Origin: Pseudanabaena sp. ABRG5-3
Lineage (GTDB): Bacteria; Cyanobacteriota; Cyanobacteriia; Pseudanabaenales; Pseudanabaenaceae
Direction of reading: 5' to 3'
DNA length: 64,000 bases
Assembly: GCF_003967015.1 (NCBI RefSeq)
Contig: NZ_AP017560.1
Location: forward strand, 1,116,001 to 1,180,000
Part shown: one piece after another, positions 18,354 through 27,311 of the stretch
How the letters are laid out: every line of letters begins with the position of its first letter
How positions within the stretch are numbered: the first letter of the stretch is position 1
Notes under the pieces: model-generated
What the model was told of the DNA's origin: nothing
Database searches by the model: none
Seen by the model: the letters and a program-made list of their open reading frames with translations, nothing else
Made by a program: the position numbers and the translations under genes

Positions 18354-19376
18354 TTAAGGAATCAAGGGAATAGTTTTGCTACGAGTAAATTGCTCATAGG
18401 CGGACTCTAAATTCATAGGATAGATCCCTTTAAATTTGTAGTCTTTGTAAGCATCAGGGACTCTGGCAAATTTTTCTAGTACTTGCTCCTTGGTTAAAAT
18501 CTGAGCTTTCCATTCCAAAGCTGTACGCTCTAACCAACTGAAATAAGCCTGCTGAGCTTGTAAGCCAGTCACATCAGTGACATCGCCATGTCCGGGGACA
18601 ACCTTAGCCTCAGGGAAAGTGGCAATCAAGCGGTACAAGCTACCTTGCCATTGCCGAATATCGCTATCGCCAGTGTAGGGAATCCGCTTATTGAAAACCA
18701 TATCACCTGTGAATAGGACTTTAGCATCGGGAACATAGGCAACCAGATCAGTGCCAGCCGAATGCCCATCGACACGCTCAATACGGACTTGGCGATCGCC
18801 TAACCAAATATCAGTTTGGCTATTGACAATTACCGTCGGTGGAGTAACGCCATTAGTATTATTTTTCCCGCTTTGAATATATTCACGAATTACACCACGT
18901 CCGATCACAGGAATATTTTGCTTTACAAAGGCAACGTTACCGCCTGTATGGTCAAAGTGATAATGGGTATTCAAAACATATTTGATTGGCTTATCTGTCA
19001 GTGATTTTACTGTCGCAATTAACAGTTCCGCTAGATCTGAGGTTTGAAATGGGTCAATCACCAACACACTCTCGCTACCGATGACAATCCCGCCATTAGC
19101 GATCGCGACCGCAGGACTCGCAGGTGGAAAATCAGTACTAGCAATCAGTGCATATACACCTTGAGCAACCTCTTGCAACTGTAAACCTGCATTTTGCAAG
19201 CTAATAGTTTGAAGGGGAGCTTCCGTAGGTTTTTGGGCTTGCTTTTGAACTTGATTTTGTGACTGATTCTGCGCTACCACAGGCTCCCAACTCTGCCCAA
19301 TTGTCATTGACATGATGGCAGCAATCGCCGCAAGGGCAAAGGCAAGAAGGTGATTAAGCTTAAGCTTTTTCAGCAT
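18354..19376 (-). CDS. Secreted MBL-fold metallo-hydrolase
   Basis: The 340-residue protein has a signal peptide (about 8-28, then SWEPVVAQ) and a complete metallo-beta-lactamase motif set: HYHFDH at 138-143, His205, Asp225 in FTGDMVF and His263 in VPGHG. It resembles the periplasmic hydrolases called quinoprotein-relay-system or SoxH-like zinc hydrolases. The substrate is unknown. It is the upstream, intact member of a tandem pair; the two share most of their length, including IPYTGDSD and RVPDAYKDYKF near the C terminus. Confidence 0.88.
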   Translation of the reverse strand: MLKKLKLNHLLAFALAAIAAIMSMTIGQSWEPVVAQNQSQNQVQKQAQKPTEAPLQTISLQNAGLQLQEVAQGVYALIASTDFPPASPAVAIANGGIVIGSESVLVIDPFQTSDLAELLIATVKSLTDKPIKYVLNTHYHFDHTGGNVAFVKQNIPVIGRGVIREYIQSGKNNTNGVTPPTVIVNSQTDIWLGDRQVRIERVDGHSAGTDLVAYVPDAKVLFTGDMVFNKRIPYTGDSDIRQWQGSLYRLIATFPEAKVVPGHGDVTDVTGLQAQQAYFSWLERTALEWKAQILTKEQVLEKFARVPDAYKDYKFKGIYPMNLESAYEQFTRSKTIPLIP

Positions 19377-19766
19377 TTTTATTCCGTATATATTTCACTA
19401 ATATTTACTAATAACCAGAAAACCAGAAACTTCCTGCTTAAGTATAGGAAAACGGCTCTTTTTCCATTACAAATAAAACCATATTTGTGACGAAATATAA
19501 GTTCTGCAAATAACAGGGAGATGTCACGGCGAAGCAACGACATCAAAAATAGGTTCCTTAATTAGAGTCAAAACCCTCAGCGCAGAATGCATTACAGGTT
19601 TTGAGGTTTTATATTTAATTGCGCCCAGTGACTTATTAGCAAGCAATAAAATAAGGGAGGTGTAATACGCCTCCCTTATTTTATTGCCTTGATCAGAAAA
19701 ACCCAGAGTTATGAAAGCAATACTTGAATACTTCCATAATTCTGGGCTTTTCTTGAAGGTTGAACT
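19377..19766. other. 390-bp gap between the MBL pair and rpsJ
   Basis: This gap contains the promoter side of the MBL gene, a degenerate inverted repeat at about 19551-19626 (its right end, TATATTTAATTGCGCCCA, resembles the ends at 54411-54476), and the rpsJ-side hairpin at 19643-19687. I saw no coding potential. Confidence 0.5.
19643..19687 (-). terminator. Strong hairpin downstream of rpsJ
   Basis: A perfect 18-bp stem around a 9-base loop, with an A/T-rich outer stem. It lies about 80 bp past the rpsJ stop. A second imperfect stem (AAAACCCAGA... with TCTGGGCTTTT) lies between the two. Confidence 0.65.
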
Positions 19767-20081
19767 TTAGAGTTTTACTTCGATATCGACACCAGCAGCA
19801 AGATCGAGCTTCATAAGAGCATCGATGGTTTTTGCCGAAGGTTGATAAATGTCGATAATCCGACTATGGGTACGGGTTTCAAAATGTTCGCGAGAGTCCT
19901 TATCTACGTGGGGCGATCTGAGAACGCAGTAGATACGACGGCGTGTTGGCAGAGGAATAGGGCCAACGGCAGCCGCGTTTGTACGATTAGCAGTTTCGAC
20001 GATTTTTTCGCAGGAAGAATCTAGCAGGCGATGATCGAAAGCTTTGAGACGAATCCGAATCTTTTGTTGTTGAGGTGCCAC
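19767..20081 (-). CDS. rpsJ: 30S ribosomal protein S10
   Basis: S10 sits in the head of the small ribosomal subunit and is also the NusE antitermination factor. The 104-residue length and the motifs [40 protein letters not shown] and [14 protein letters not shown] are typical. In most cyanobacteria it follows the elongation factor Tu gene in the str operon. Here its upstream neighbour is the divergent ndhL, so rpsJ has its own promoter. Confidence 0.97.
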   Translation of the reverse strand: MAPQQQKIRIRLKAFDHRLLDSSCEKIVETANRTNAAAVGPIPLPTRRRIYCVLRSPHVDKDSREHFETRTHSRIIDIYQPSAKTIDALMKLDLAAGVDIEVKL

Positions 20082-20174
20082 AGTCTTAGGGATGTATTCG
20101 GGTAAAATTTTCAGCGTTTCTTATGTTAGCACCCTAACAAATTAAAATCAAACACAAATTTTGCTAGATCCTAT

Positions 20175-20227
20175 GCAACCCAAAAAATAGAGATGGTGCT
20201 TTGCACCATCTCTATTTTTTGGGTTGC
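20175..20227. repeat. Perfect 25-bp hairpin between divergent rpsJ and ndhL
   Basis: The arms 20175-20199 and 20203-20227 are exact reverse complements around a TTT loop. Both flanking genes are transcribed away from it, so it cannot be an ordinary terminator for either. It may lie in a 5' leader or simply be a mobile palindrome. Confidence 0.85.
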
Positions 20228-20287
20228 GCGATTACTATACTGTTACAATCTATTAACAGATACATCTACACATACCTGTATAGAAAT

Positions 20288-20518
20288 ATGTCGTTTCTTC
20301 TCTCTGCCCCAATACTTGCCGCAATTGTGTATGCCGCGATCGCAGGTACATATTTACTTGTACTGCCTCTGATCATTTTGTTTTATTTCAAGGCCCGTTG
20401 GTACAAAACAGGTTCTCTTGAAAGAGTATTCATTTGTTTCTTAGCCTTTTTCTTCTTCCCCGGTTTGTTATTACTATCACCCTTCTTTAACTTCCGCCCC
20501 GAAGCACGCACTATTTAA
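20288..20518 (+). CDS. ndhL: NAD(P)H-quinone oxidoreductase subunit L
   Basis: NdhL is a small membrane subunit of the cyanobacterial NDH-1 complex, used in respiration, cyclic electron flow and CO2 uptake. The 76-residue product has two membrane segments. Its signature FKARWYKTGSLERVFICFLA and FFFFPGLLLLSPFFNFRPEA matches the family. The frame is open to 20201, but that part reads through a palindrome, so I chose the ATG at 20288. A DUF3007 gene follows 60 bp later, as in other cyanobacteria. Confidence 0.93.
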   Translation: MSFLLSAPILAAIVYAAIAGTYLLVLPLIILFYFKARWYKTGSLERVFICFLAFFFFPGLLLLSPFFNFRPEARTI

Positions 20519-20578
20519 AAATGCCTTTAAATCAGCGCTTAGCGCTGATTTAAATAAATATTTGAGAGATTGAAGATT

Positions 20579-20908
20579 ATGCGCCGCATTGATGCCATAG
20601 CAATTATGGTTGCTTTTTTTGGATTTGGTGGAGTTGCTTTTTGGGCGTTTCGCGCCTATGGTTTCGATACTACTAATGCAGGCGTTTGGAGTCAGGTGGT
20701 TCTCGTAGGTGTATTACTGGCTTGGATTTCCACCTATGTGTTTCGAGCCGTTACTCAAACCATGACCTACAATCAGCAACTTGACGATTACAAAAAGGCA
20801 GTTTTGGCAAAGCAACTTGAAGAAATGTCACCTGAAGATCGCGAAAGGTTGCTTGCTGAGGTAGAGGCAGAAAAGAAACTAACTCAAAATGCCGTCAAAG
20901 ATGAATGA
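20579..20908 (+). CDS. DUF3007 family membrane protein
   Basis: This 109-residue protein has two N-terminal membrane segments (about 6-25 and 36-54), then a charged tail: YNQQLDDYKKAVLAKQLEEM and SPEDRERLLAEVEAEKK. That is the DUF3007 pattern. It sits directly after ndhL, a conserved cyanobacterial arrangement, and may serve NDH-1 or thylakoid membranes; its role is not established. I chose ATG 20579 over a TTG nine bases upstream. Its stop overlaps the next start by four bases (ATGA). A 13-bp hairpin with a TTA loop precedes it. Confidence 0.85.
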   Translation: MRRIDAIAIMVAFFGFGGVAFWAFRAYGFDTTNAGVWSQVVLVGVLLAWISTYVFRAVTQTMTYNQQLDDYKKAVLAKQLEEMSPEDRERLLAEVEAEKKLTQNAVKDE

Positions 20909-22581
20909 ATCAGCGATCGCCCTATTATTCTCTATTTCATCCTAAGCCGCTCGCGAGGCGGGTTAGTTCCTTTGGCTTTCCGAGAGACTTGGGCGATCGC
21001 TTTCAAATTATTCAACGATGGTTATGCTTTGCCAATGATGGCGAACCGTCGAATCTAATTGCCGAAGCGCAGTTCTTACACGATATTTTTGTTGATATTT
21101 TGGGGTATAAATCCCCCTTCGAGACGGCGGGGGGAGCTTGGGAGCTAGAGCTACATCCCAAGCCTGCCGTAGGTTTTTTTACAGAAACTTCAATTAATGT
21201 CATTGCTGAAATAATTGTCAATGCTGCTGAAGAGGGGGCAATCGTTAAGCCTGAGCCGCAGCATGAGACGACGGAATGGATGATCGTGCTGGACTATCGT
21301 GAGATCTGCCTTTACCATCGCGATGTTTCAGGACTGTTTTGCCAAAGATTTGCGTGGGAATCGCTAGCGGATTTAGAACAACTTAAAGCTTTTTATTTTT
21401 TACTATCACGGCGGACACTTTTGCGGGGCATAGCTAACAGTGAGGAGCGATCGCGTACCACCCAACTGTTAGAGGAGTCGCACCAACTGGAAGCCGAAGT
21501 TCTCAAAAATTTTCATAGTCACTATTACAAAATTCGCAGTCAGCTAATCAAAGATTTTCGCTATCGGTTGCTCTTGCTTGCTCAAGCCCCCAATACAGGC
21601 AATTTGGAAACTAATCTGCGAATTAATACCGAAGATGTCATTGCGATCGCGATTTATCAAGCCCAGAAATTATTGAACCGCATCTTGTTTGTGGCTTGTT
21701 GTGAAGATCGCGGTTTACTGCCTGCACACCTTATTAAAGATGCTTATGAATTTATCAACCCCTATGTAGAGCAACATATTTGGGAAAATTACAAAGCGAT
21801 TTTTCGTTGGGTACAAAAGGGAAATCCCAATTATCACAGTCCGATTGAGGCTCATCCATCGGGTTTATTTGAGAGCGATCGCATTTTAGATCATGCGCTG
21901 TTTGTGGGAGATGAGCTATGTCGTCAAATTAAAGAGATTGCGCGGTTTGACTTTGGGGAAGACATTACGCGCCATATTTTGACCGCACTTTTTGACGATT
22001 CCATTAAAGAATTGTCTCAATATCGCAAAGATCTGGGCAATCTCAGCAAAAGACGTACTCCCAAGTTACCTTGCAAAGCGATTCTCCACAGTGAGTCCGT
22101 TATTCGCACTTTGCAGCAGCATTTGTCTCTAGGAAATAAAGATGACGACGGTGATCGCCAGTTTGCTCAAGATACCTTGGCATATTGCAAGGCGTACCAA
22201 GAGCGTTTGCTCAATATCAAAATTGTCCATCCCAAATGCGGTGCAGGTGTATTTCTGACTACGGCGCTAGAGTTTTTGATTTCTGAACATGAGCGTATCC
22301 ATCATTTATTAACTAAATTCTCTCCCCATCCTGAAGTCCTTGTGCATCGGAATCCCACGGAGGTAATCGCGCATATTTTGCAGCATAATCTCTTTGGTTG
22401 TGATGTGGTCGAGGAATCCATCGAAATCACCCGTCTGTCCCTATGTTTGCGATCGCTCGAAATCAATCCCGCCATTCCCAATTTTGAGCAGAATATTCAA
22501 TTGGGTGAGTTGGCAAATTGTGATTTTGGTGAGGAGTTTCGGCAAGCAAGCGATCGCGATGAGATCGTAATTCTCAAATAA
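20905..22581 (+). CDS. Truncated Eco57I/type IIG-like methylase protein with altered SAM motif
   Basis: This intact 558-residue frame resembles the front of Eco57I/PglX-type restriction-methylases. It has a helical region (LLNRILFVACCEDRGLLPAH, then NYKAIFRWVQKGNPN and GLF), followed by what should be the SAM-binding motif. Instead of DPACGSG it reads HPKCGAG at 442-448. Motif II-like NLFGCDVVEESIEITRLSLC is clear. The protein then ends at 558, just before the catalytic NPPY motif of the family. It therefore probably cannot methylate DNA. The start overlaps the DUF3007 stop (ATGA), so it is translated with the ndhL group. It may be a decayed gene, a repurposed DNA-binding protein or the result of an old 3' deletion. 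Confidence 0.65.
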   Translation: MNQRSPYYSLFHPKPLARRVSSFGFPRDLGDRFQIIQRWLCFANDGEPSNLIAEAQFLHDIFVDILGYKSPFETAGGAWELELHPKPAVGFFTETSINVIAEIIVNAAEEGAIVKPEPQHETTEWMIVLDYREICLYHRDVSGLFCQRFAWESLADLEQLKAFYFLLSRRTLLRGIANSEERSRTTQLLEESHQLEAEVLKNFHSHYYKIRSQLIKDFRYRLLLLAQAPNTGNLETNLRINTEDVIAIAIYQAQKLLNRILFVACCEDRGLLPAHLIKDAYEFINPYVEQHIWENYKAIFRWVQKGNPNYHSPIEAHPSGLFESDRILDHALFVGDELCRQIKEIARFDFGEDITRHILTALFDDSIKELSQYRKDLGNLSKRRTPKLPCKAILHSESVIRTLQQHLSLGNKDDDGDRQFAQDTLAYCKAYQERLLNIKIVHPKCGAGVFLTTALEFLISEHERIHHLLTKFSPHPEVLVHRNPTEVIAHILQHNLFGCDVVEESIEITRLSLCLRSLEINPAIPNFEQNIQLGELANCDFGEEFRQASDRDEIVILK

Positions 22582-22614
22582 GGAAAGGACGGCACTTCGT
22601 GCCGCCCTTTCCTT
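22580..22614 (+). terminator. Terminator hairpin after the methylase-like gene
   Basis: A 16-bp stem with one mismatch and a TTC loop starts in the stop codon; the arm ends CCTTTCCTTTT. It carries the recurring CGGCAC...GTGCCG tip. Confidence 0.7.
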
Positions 22615-22665
22615 TTAAGGTAAAATATTCACTCTTACCGTGATTTTGGGATAGTTGAAGGGCTT

Positions 22666-23436
22666 ATGCTGGCGAAACGGATTTTGCCTTGTCTTGATGT
22701 AAAAGCAGGTCGAGTCGTCAAAGGTGTGAATTTTGTCGATCTCAAGGATGCTGGCGATCCCGTAGAACTAGCACAGGCTTATAATCTCGCAGGAGCCGAT
22801 GAACTGGTATTCCTCGACATTACCGCTACCCATGAAGATCGCGGCACGATTTTAGATGTGGTCTATCGCACTGCCGAACAGGTTTTTATTCCCCTCACCG
22901 TTGGTGGCGGTGTCCGCAATCTTGACAATATTCGCGAACTACTACGGGCTGGAGCCGATAAGGTCAGCATGAATTCCGCCGCCGTTCACGATCCTGACCT
23001 CATTAATCGCAGTAGCGATCGCTTTGGTAATCAGTGCATTGTCGTAGCGATCGATGCCCGTCGCAGAAACGATCCGCAAAATTTAGGTTGGGATGTCTAT
23101 GTACGTGGTGGACGCGAGAATACTGGCATTGATGCACTCTGGTGGGCGCAGGAAGTCGTTAAGCGTGGTGCAGGCGAAATTTTGCTGACCAGTATGGATG
23201 CTGATGGAACCAAGGCTGGTTACGATCTTGAACTTACGCGCCAAGTTGCGGATTTGGTAGAAGTGCCTGTAATTGCTTCAGGTGGGGCAGGTAATTGCGA
23301 GCATATTCTCCAAGCAGTCACAGAGGGTAGAGCCGAAGCAGCATTGCTAGCCTCATTACTACACTATGGTGAATTAACAATCTCTGAAATTAAAGAATAT
23401 CTCAGCGCTCATCAAGTACCTGTGCGCTCACTTTAG
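22666..23436 (+). CDS. hisF: Imidazole glycerol phosphate synthase subunit HisF
   Basis: HisF, with the glutaminase HisH, closes the imidazole ring in histidine synthesis and releases AICAR. The 256-residue TIM barrel has the catalytic aspartates in [20 protein letters not shown] and [15 protein letters not shown], plus the phosphate loops VGGGVRN and ASGGAGN. The length is standard. The gene stands alone, as histidine genes are dispersed in cyanobacteria, and converges on nadE. Confidence 0.97.
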   Translation: MLAKRILPCLDVKAGRVVKGVNFVDLKDAGDPVELAQAYNLAGADELVFLDITATHEDRGTILDVVYRTAEQVFIPLTVGGGVRNLDNIRELLRAGADKVSMNSAAVHDPDLINRSSDRFGNQCIVVAIDARRRNDPQNLGWDVYVRGGRENTGIDALWWAQEVVKRGAGEILLTSMDADGTKAGYDLELTRQVADLVEVPVIASGGAGNCEHILQAVTEGRAEAALLASLLHYGELTISEIKEYLSAHQVPVRSL

Positions 23437-23463
23437 AAAAAATTCTGCGGCGCAGAATTTTTT
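23437..23463. terminator. Shared terminator of convergent hisF and nadE
   Basis: A perfect 12-bp stem with a GGC loop, A6 on the left and T6 on the right, starts at the base after the hisF stop and runs into the nadE stop codon. It can work in both directions. Confidence 0.85.
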
Positions 23464-25174
23464 ATGGTGTAACTTTACTGGCGATCGGCATTCTCCATCC
23501 AGAGCCAAAGGCGCGATCCGTAATTTTTAGACCAGGGGCAGCTTGGCGGCGTTTGAATTCGGCAATTTTGACTAGACGCACTACGCGATCCACCGTTGCT
23601 TGCTCATGTCCTGAGCCAATGATCTCGGCTGCCGATAAATGCTGATTGATTAACTTATGCAAAATATCATCGAGAATATCGTAGGGTGGCAGTGAATCCT
23701 GATCGACCTGATCGGGCTTTAGCTCTGCACTAGGGGGCTTGGTGATGATATTTACAGGAATAACTTCGACAACACCCTGCTTAATTGCTAGCGGCGAATT
23801 AGTGTGATTGAGCCATTCGCAAATCGAAAATACTCGCGTTTTCGGAACATCCGCGATCGCCGCCAGACCACCATTCATATCGCCATAGAGAGTACAGTAG
23901 CCCACGGACACCTCGGATTTATTCCCCGTAGAAATTAGCAAATGTCCAAATTTATTGGAGATTGCCATGAGTAAGCTTCCCCGAATCCGCGATTGTAAAT
24001 TCTCTTCAGTGACATCACTAGCACGTCTCGCAAATAGATTTGCCAAACTATGATCAAAAGCCGACATCATTGGCTGAATAGGAATTGTTTCTGTCGTAAT
24101 TCCTAAATTCTGGGCAAGGGCGATCGCATCGGTAATCGAATGATCGGAACTATAGGGAGAAGGCATCAGCACGCCCAAGACATTCTCTTTGCCGATCGCT
24201 TCTGTGGCGATCACCGCAACTAGCGCCGAGTCAATCCCACCACTTAAGCCAATGACAACTTTACGAAAGCGACATTTCTGCACATAGTCCCGCACACCGA
24301 GAACCAGAGCCGCAAAGATTTCCGCATCGTCACTTTCATAGCTAGATAAATTTGGACTCGGATCAACTTGCTCAAAATCAATTACCAGCAAATCCTCGTC
24401 AAAACCTTTGCCCCGCGCCACAATTTCCCCATCGCGATTAAACGCCATACTGCGCCCATCAAAAATCAGATCGTCATTTGCGCCGACTTGATTGGCATAG
24501 AGCAAGGGTAAGTTATGCACGATCGCACTATGGCTGAGCATGGCTTCACGCAACTTCTGCTTACCGACCGCATAGGGAGAAGCGGATAAATTAACCAGCA
24601 AATCTACTTCTTTTTGCGCCAGTTCCGCGACGGGATCATCAGCATAGTTCCGTTTCCCCCAAAACTTCTCATCATTCCAAATATCCTCGCAAATAGTCAC
24701 CCCCACTCGCAAGGACGCTCGATTTTGCAGCTTTAACGTAAAAACTTGACTCCCTTCACCTACCTCAAAATAGCGATCTTCATCAAATACGTCATAGGTT
24801 GGCAACAATCGCTTATGGAAAATTTGCTGCACTTTGCCGTCTTGTAACAAAGCTGCACTATTAAATAGAGGCTTGCCCCCCACCTGACTTGCCTGCGGAT
24901 TTATGGAAACTGTCCCCACTAGTACCGCCACATCATGGGTAAGTTTCTGTGCTAAATCGGCGATCGCGGAGTCCATATCGCGCACAAACTGATGATGCAT
25001 CAATAGGTCACGAGGTGGATAGCCACAAACTGAGAGTTCAGGTGTCAGGACTAGCTGCACACCTTGCGCCGCTAATTTTTGGACAGCAGACAACAGGCGA
25101 TCGCAATTACCCACCAAATCACCAATGATCGGATTAAGCTGTGCGATCCCAAATTTCACAGGGGAGGAGGTCAT
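23462..25174 (-). CDS. nadE: Glutamine-dependent NAD+ synthetase
   Basis: This enzyme amidates deamido-NAD to NAD with glutamine as ammonia donor. The 570-residue protein has an N-terminal nitrilase-type glutaminase (about 1-265) with its catalytic Glu in LTPELSVCGYPPRD, Lys in FHKRLLPTYDVFDE and Cys in VTICEDIWND. A C-terminal synthetase domain follows, with the ATP loop GLSGGIDSALV and the NKFGHLLISTGNKSE block. It lies 6 bp downstream of the CPP1-like gene, so the two are probably cotranscribed. Confidence 0.97.
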   Translation of the reverse strand: MTSSPVKFGIAQLNPIIGDLVGNCDRLLSAVQKLAAQGVQLVLTPELSVCGYPPRDLLMHHQFVRDMDSAIADLAQKLTHDVAVLVGTVSINPQASQVGGKPLFNSAALLQDGKVQQIFHKRLLPTYDVFDEDRYFEVGEGSQVFTLKLQNRASLRVGVTICEDIWNDEKFWGKRNYADDPVAELAQKEVDLLVNLSASPYAVGKQKLREAMLSHSAIVHNLPLLYANQVGANDDLIFDGRSMAFNRDGEIVARGKGFDEDLLVIDFEQVDPSPNLSSYESDDAEIFAALVLGVRDYVQKCRFRKVVIGLSGGIDSALVAVIATEAIGKENVLGVLMPSPYSSDHSITDAIALAQNLGITTETIPIQPMMSAFDHSLANLFARRASDVTEENLQSRIRGSLLMAISNKFGHLLISTGNKSEVSVGYCTLYGDMNGGLAAIADVPKTRVFSICEWLNHTNSPLAIKQGVVEVIPVNIITKPPSAELKPDQVDQDSLPPYDILDDILHKLINQHLSAAEIIGSGHEQATVDRVVRLVKIAEFKRRQAAPGLKITDRAFGSGWRMPIASKVTP

Positions 25175-25180
25175 GTTTGA

Positions 25181-25801
25181 TTAACGCAAGAAACAAGCAT
25201 GGAGCCACATGACTAACAAAATAATTGCCATTTGGATTGGGCTAGGGAAAAATCCATCGCTTACCAAACGGGACAATACCAAAACTTGGTTAGTCAAAGC
25301 CGCAAGCACTACCCCCACAGTGATCCCCGACAAGGAAATCAACAGAGCTCGTCCAAAGCGATTTTCTTTGCGTGTGAGTAAATAAACACTAACAATCAAG
25401 CCAAACGATAGCCAAGTGGTGGTAGCAGTTGGCACAAAAAAGCTGATTGCCCCAAGTCCAGTAAAAATCCCCAGAGAAATGTAAATGTCTTTTTGACTAG
25501 GACTGTCTAATAATCTTGATAACCAAGAGGGAGCGCGACGTTGGGGATTATTTTGTAAAGCCGCAGGAATCGCTGTCGATAGGCGTTCAGGATAGCGAAT
25601 ACGATCGGGAACAGCTATCTTGCCTTCTTTACGGGCGCGTAAACGATCCATAAGGATGGCATCGTAGGCAACCTCGATTACTTCTTGTTGAGACTCATCC
25701 CCCTCATATTCGCGCAATAGGCGATCGCGTGCATCACGCACTTCTTCAAAGGAGGCTTCGTCATGGACTCCTAGTTTTTCGTAGGGAGTTGGTTCGCTCA
25801 T
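25181..25801 (-). CDS. CPP1-like J-like membrane protein
   Basis: The 206-residue protein starts with a J-domain-like helix pair that lacks HPD (PYEKLGVHDEASFEEVRDAR and EVIEVAYDAILMDRL). Four hydrophobic segments follow. This is the layout of cyanobacterial and plastid CPP1 (chaperone-like protein of protochlorophyllide oxidoreductase), which in plants stabilises POR. The frame is open to 25876, but the ATG at complement 25799-25801 begins the conserved part. Its role in this organism is inferred from the family. Confidence 0.85.
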   Translation of the reverse strand: MSEPTPYEKLGVHDEASFEEVRDARDRLLREYEGDESQQEVIEVAYDAILMDRLRARKEGKIAVPDRIRYPERLSTAIPAALQNNPQRRAPSWLSRLLDSPSQKDIYISLGIFTGLGAISFFVPTATTTWLSFGLIVSVYLLTRKENRFGRALLISLSGITVGVVLAALTNQVLVLSRLVSDGFFPSPIQMAIILLVMWLHACFLR

Positions 25802-25952
25802 TTTTCCAACTGTAATTTCTAACTTTAAGTGTTTGTAGAATTCACTATGGAATTCACGCAAAAGACAGCCTAGCAACTAATCAGAAAATAGTATGCAGCC
25901 TATATCTAACCATAGTATAACGCCTGATTTAAAATCCTTATGTGAATTTTTA

Positions 25953-26017
25953 GATATATAGCGGTTGGGATTGTTTCCCTGCTAAAGACAGGGAAACAAT
26001 CCCAACCGCTATATATC
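25953..26017. repeat. Long inverted repeat with ATATAGCG ends (family F)
   Basis: A 29-bp perfect inverted repeat starting GATATATAGCGG encloses a 7-base loop CTAAAGA. Its end sequence ATATAGCG is shared with the longer degenerate element at 27312-27419. Confidence 0.8.
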
Positions 26018-26104
26018 AGCTTGAAAGGCGCTAACTAGCGATCGCTGTCATCTTGATAATCTCCCAAAGATAATACTTTGCTTAATGCTATCAAAAAAAC
26101 AAAA

Positions 26105-26141
26105 AACTATAGCGCACGCGCCGCGTGCGCCATAGTTTTTG
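26105..26141. repeat. GC-rich hairpin
   Basis: Arms around GCGCACGCG/CGTGCGC flanked by AAAACTAT and ATAGTTTT. The same inner sequence type (GCGCACGC) occurs in the hairpin near 44440. Confidence 0.65.
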
Positions 26142-26295
26142 GAATGGTTTGTGTGGTTGTGTTGCTCATAACCCATTTCCGATTGCGATCGCCATACAAT
26201 TCTGTAGACTGACATCAGGTATTAATTATTTAAAAAATTACTTCTGCACAATTTGTTTCTAAAAAAATCTTTTATTTTTATATGGATCTGTCCAC

Positions 26296-27282
26296 ATGGA
26301 TTTAGACCTAATTGTTTCTAATGTTCTCAATCCGCCGATTTTGTTCTTTTTCTTGGGCATGATGGCGGTATTGATTAAGTCGGATTTAGAAATTCCGCCA
26401 CCAATTCCGAAATTATTCTCACTATATTTACTTCTAGCGATCGGCTTTAAGGGTGGGGTCGAGCTTGTTAAAAGCGGGATTAGCCAAGAAGTAGTTCTGA
26501 CAATGGTTGCGGCAATCCTCATGGCTTGCCTTGTCCCCGTTTATTCGTTTTTCATTCTCAGGATCAAGCTTGATGCCTATAATGCTGCTGCGATCGCGGC
26601 AACCTATGGATCGATTAGTGCTGTTACCTTCATCACCGCTAGCTCATTTTTAGGACAGTTAAATATTCCCTTTGATGGCTATATGGTTGCAGCTTTAGCA
26701 CTGATGGAATCCCCCGCAATTATTGTCGGATTGATCCTTGTAAGTCTATTCACCGCCGCCGAGAAAGCTGAAAAAGGCGAAGAACGAGAATTTGCGTGGG
26801 GTGAAGTTCTCCGCGAAGCTTTTCTGAATAGCTCCGTATTTTTGCTAGTTGGCAGCTTAATTATTGGTTGCCTCACAGGGGAAAGAGGTTGGCATGTCCT
26901 GTCACCCTTCACCCAAGATATGTTTTACGGTGTGTTGACTTTCTTCTTAATGGATATGGGATTAGTCGCCGCAAAACGTATTAAAGATTTACAAAAAACA
27001 GGTGTATTTCTAATTGCCTTTGCGATTTTGATGCCAATCTTAAATTCGGGTGTGGGAATTGCGATCGCCAGATTAATTTCGATGTCGCCGGGAGATGCAC
27101 TTTTGTTTGCAGTGCTATGTGCTAGCGCATCTTATATCGCCGTACCTGCTGCGATGCGTCTGACCGTGCCAGAAGCAAATCCTAGCCTCTATGTCTCGAC
27201 TGCCCTAGCCGTCACATTCCCCTTTAACATTATTGTCGGAATTCCTTTATATTTATATGTAATCAATTTATTTTGGGTCTAG
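26296..27282 (+). CDS. sbtA: Sodium-dependent bicarbonate transporter
   Basis: SbtA imports HCO3- with Na+ at high affinity, part of the CO2-concentrating mechanism, in the plasma membrane. The 328-residue protein has about ten membrane segments in two inverted halves. Family motifs include FLGMMAVLIKSDLEIPPPI, YGSISAVTFITASSFL and ASASYIAVPAAMRL. It is shorter than the 374-residue Synechocystis protein, mainly in the central cytoplasmic loop. The gene for its regulator SbtB follows 402 bp downstream, separated by a repeat and a terminator. Confidence 0.95.
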   Translation: MDLDLIVSNVLNPPILFFFLGMMAVLIKSDLEIPPPIPKLFSLYLLLAIGFKGGVELVKSGISQEVVLTMVAAILMACLVPVYSFFILRIKLDAYNAAAIAATYGSISAVTFITASSFLGQLNIPFDGYMVAALALMESPAIIVGLILVSLFTAAEKAEKGEEREFAWGEVLREAFLNSSVFLLVGSLIIGCLTGERGWHVLSPFTQDMFYGVLTFFLMDMGLVAAKRIKDLQKTGVFLIAFAILMPILNSGVGIAIARLISMSPGDALLFAVLCASASYIAVPAAMRLTVPEANPSLYVSTALAVTFPFNIIVGIPLYLYVINLFWV

Positions 27283-27311
27283 ACTCAAAATAATCTTCTA
27301 AATGCCTATTG

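Larger units (their letters stand above)
25802..26295. other. 494-bp gap upstream of sbtA
   Basis: This gap holds two palindromic repeats: a long perfect inverted repeat at 25953-26017 and a GC-rich hairpin at about 26105-26141. The rest is AT-rich and must hold the promoters of the divergent CPP1-like and sbtA genes. No CcmR/CmpR site could be assigned by eye. Confidence 0.55.

Noticed and set aside
20201-20287. N-terminal extension of ndhL
   Set aside because: The 29 extra codons read through half of a perfect palindrome and have no counterpart in the family; the ATG at 20288 gives the standard length.
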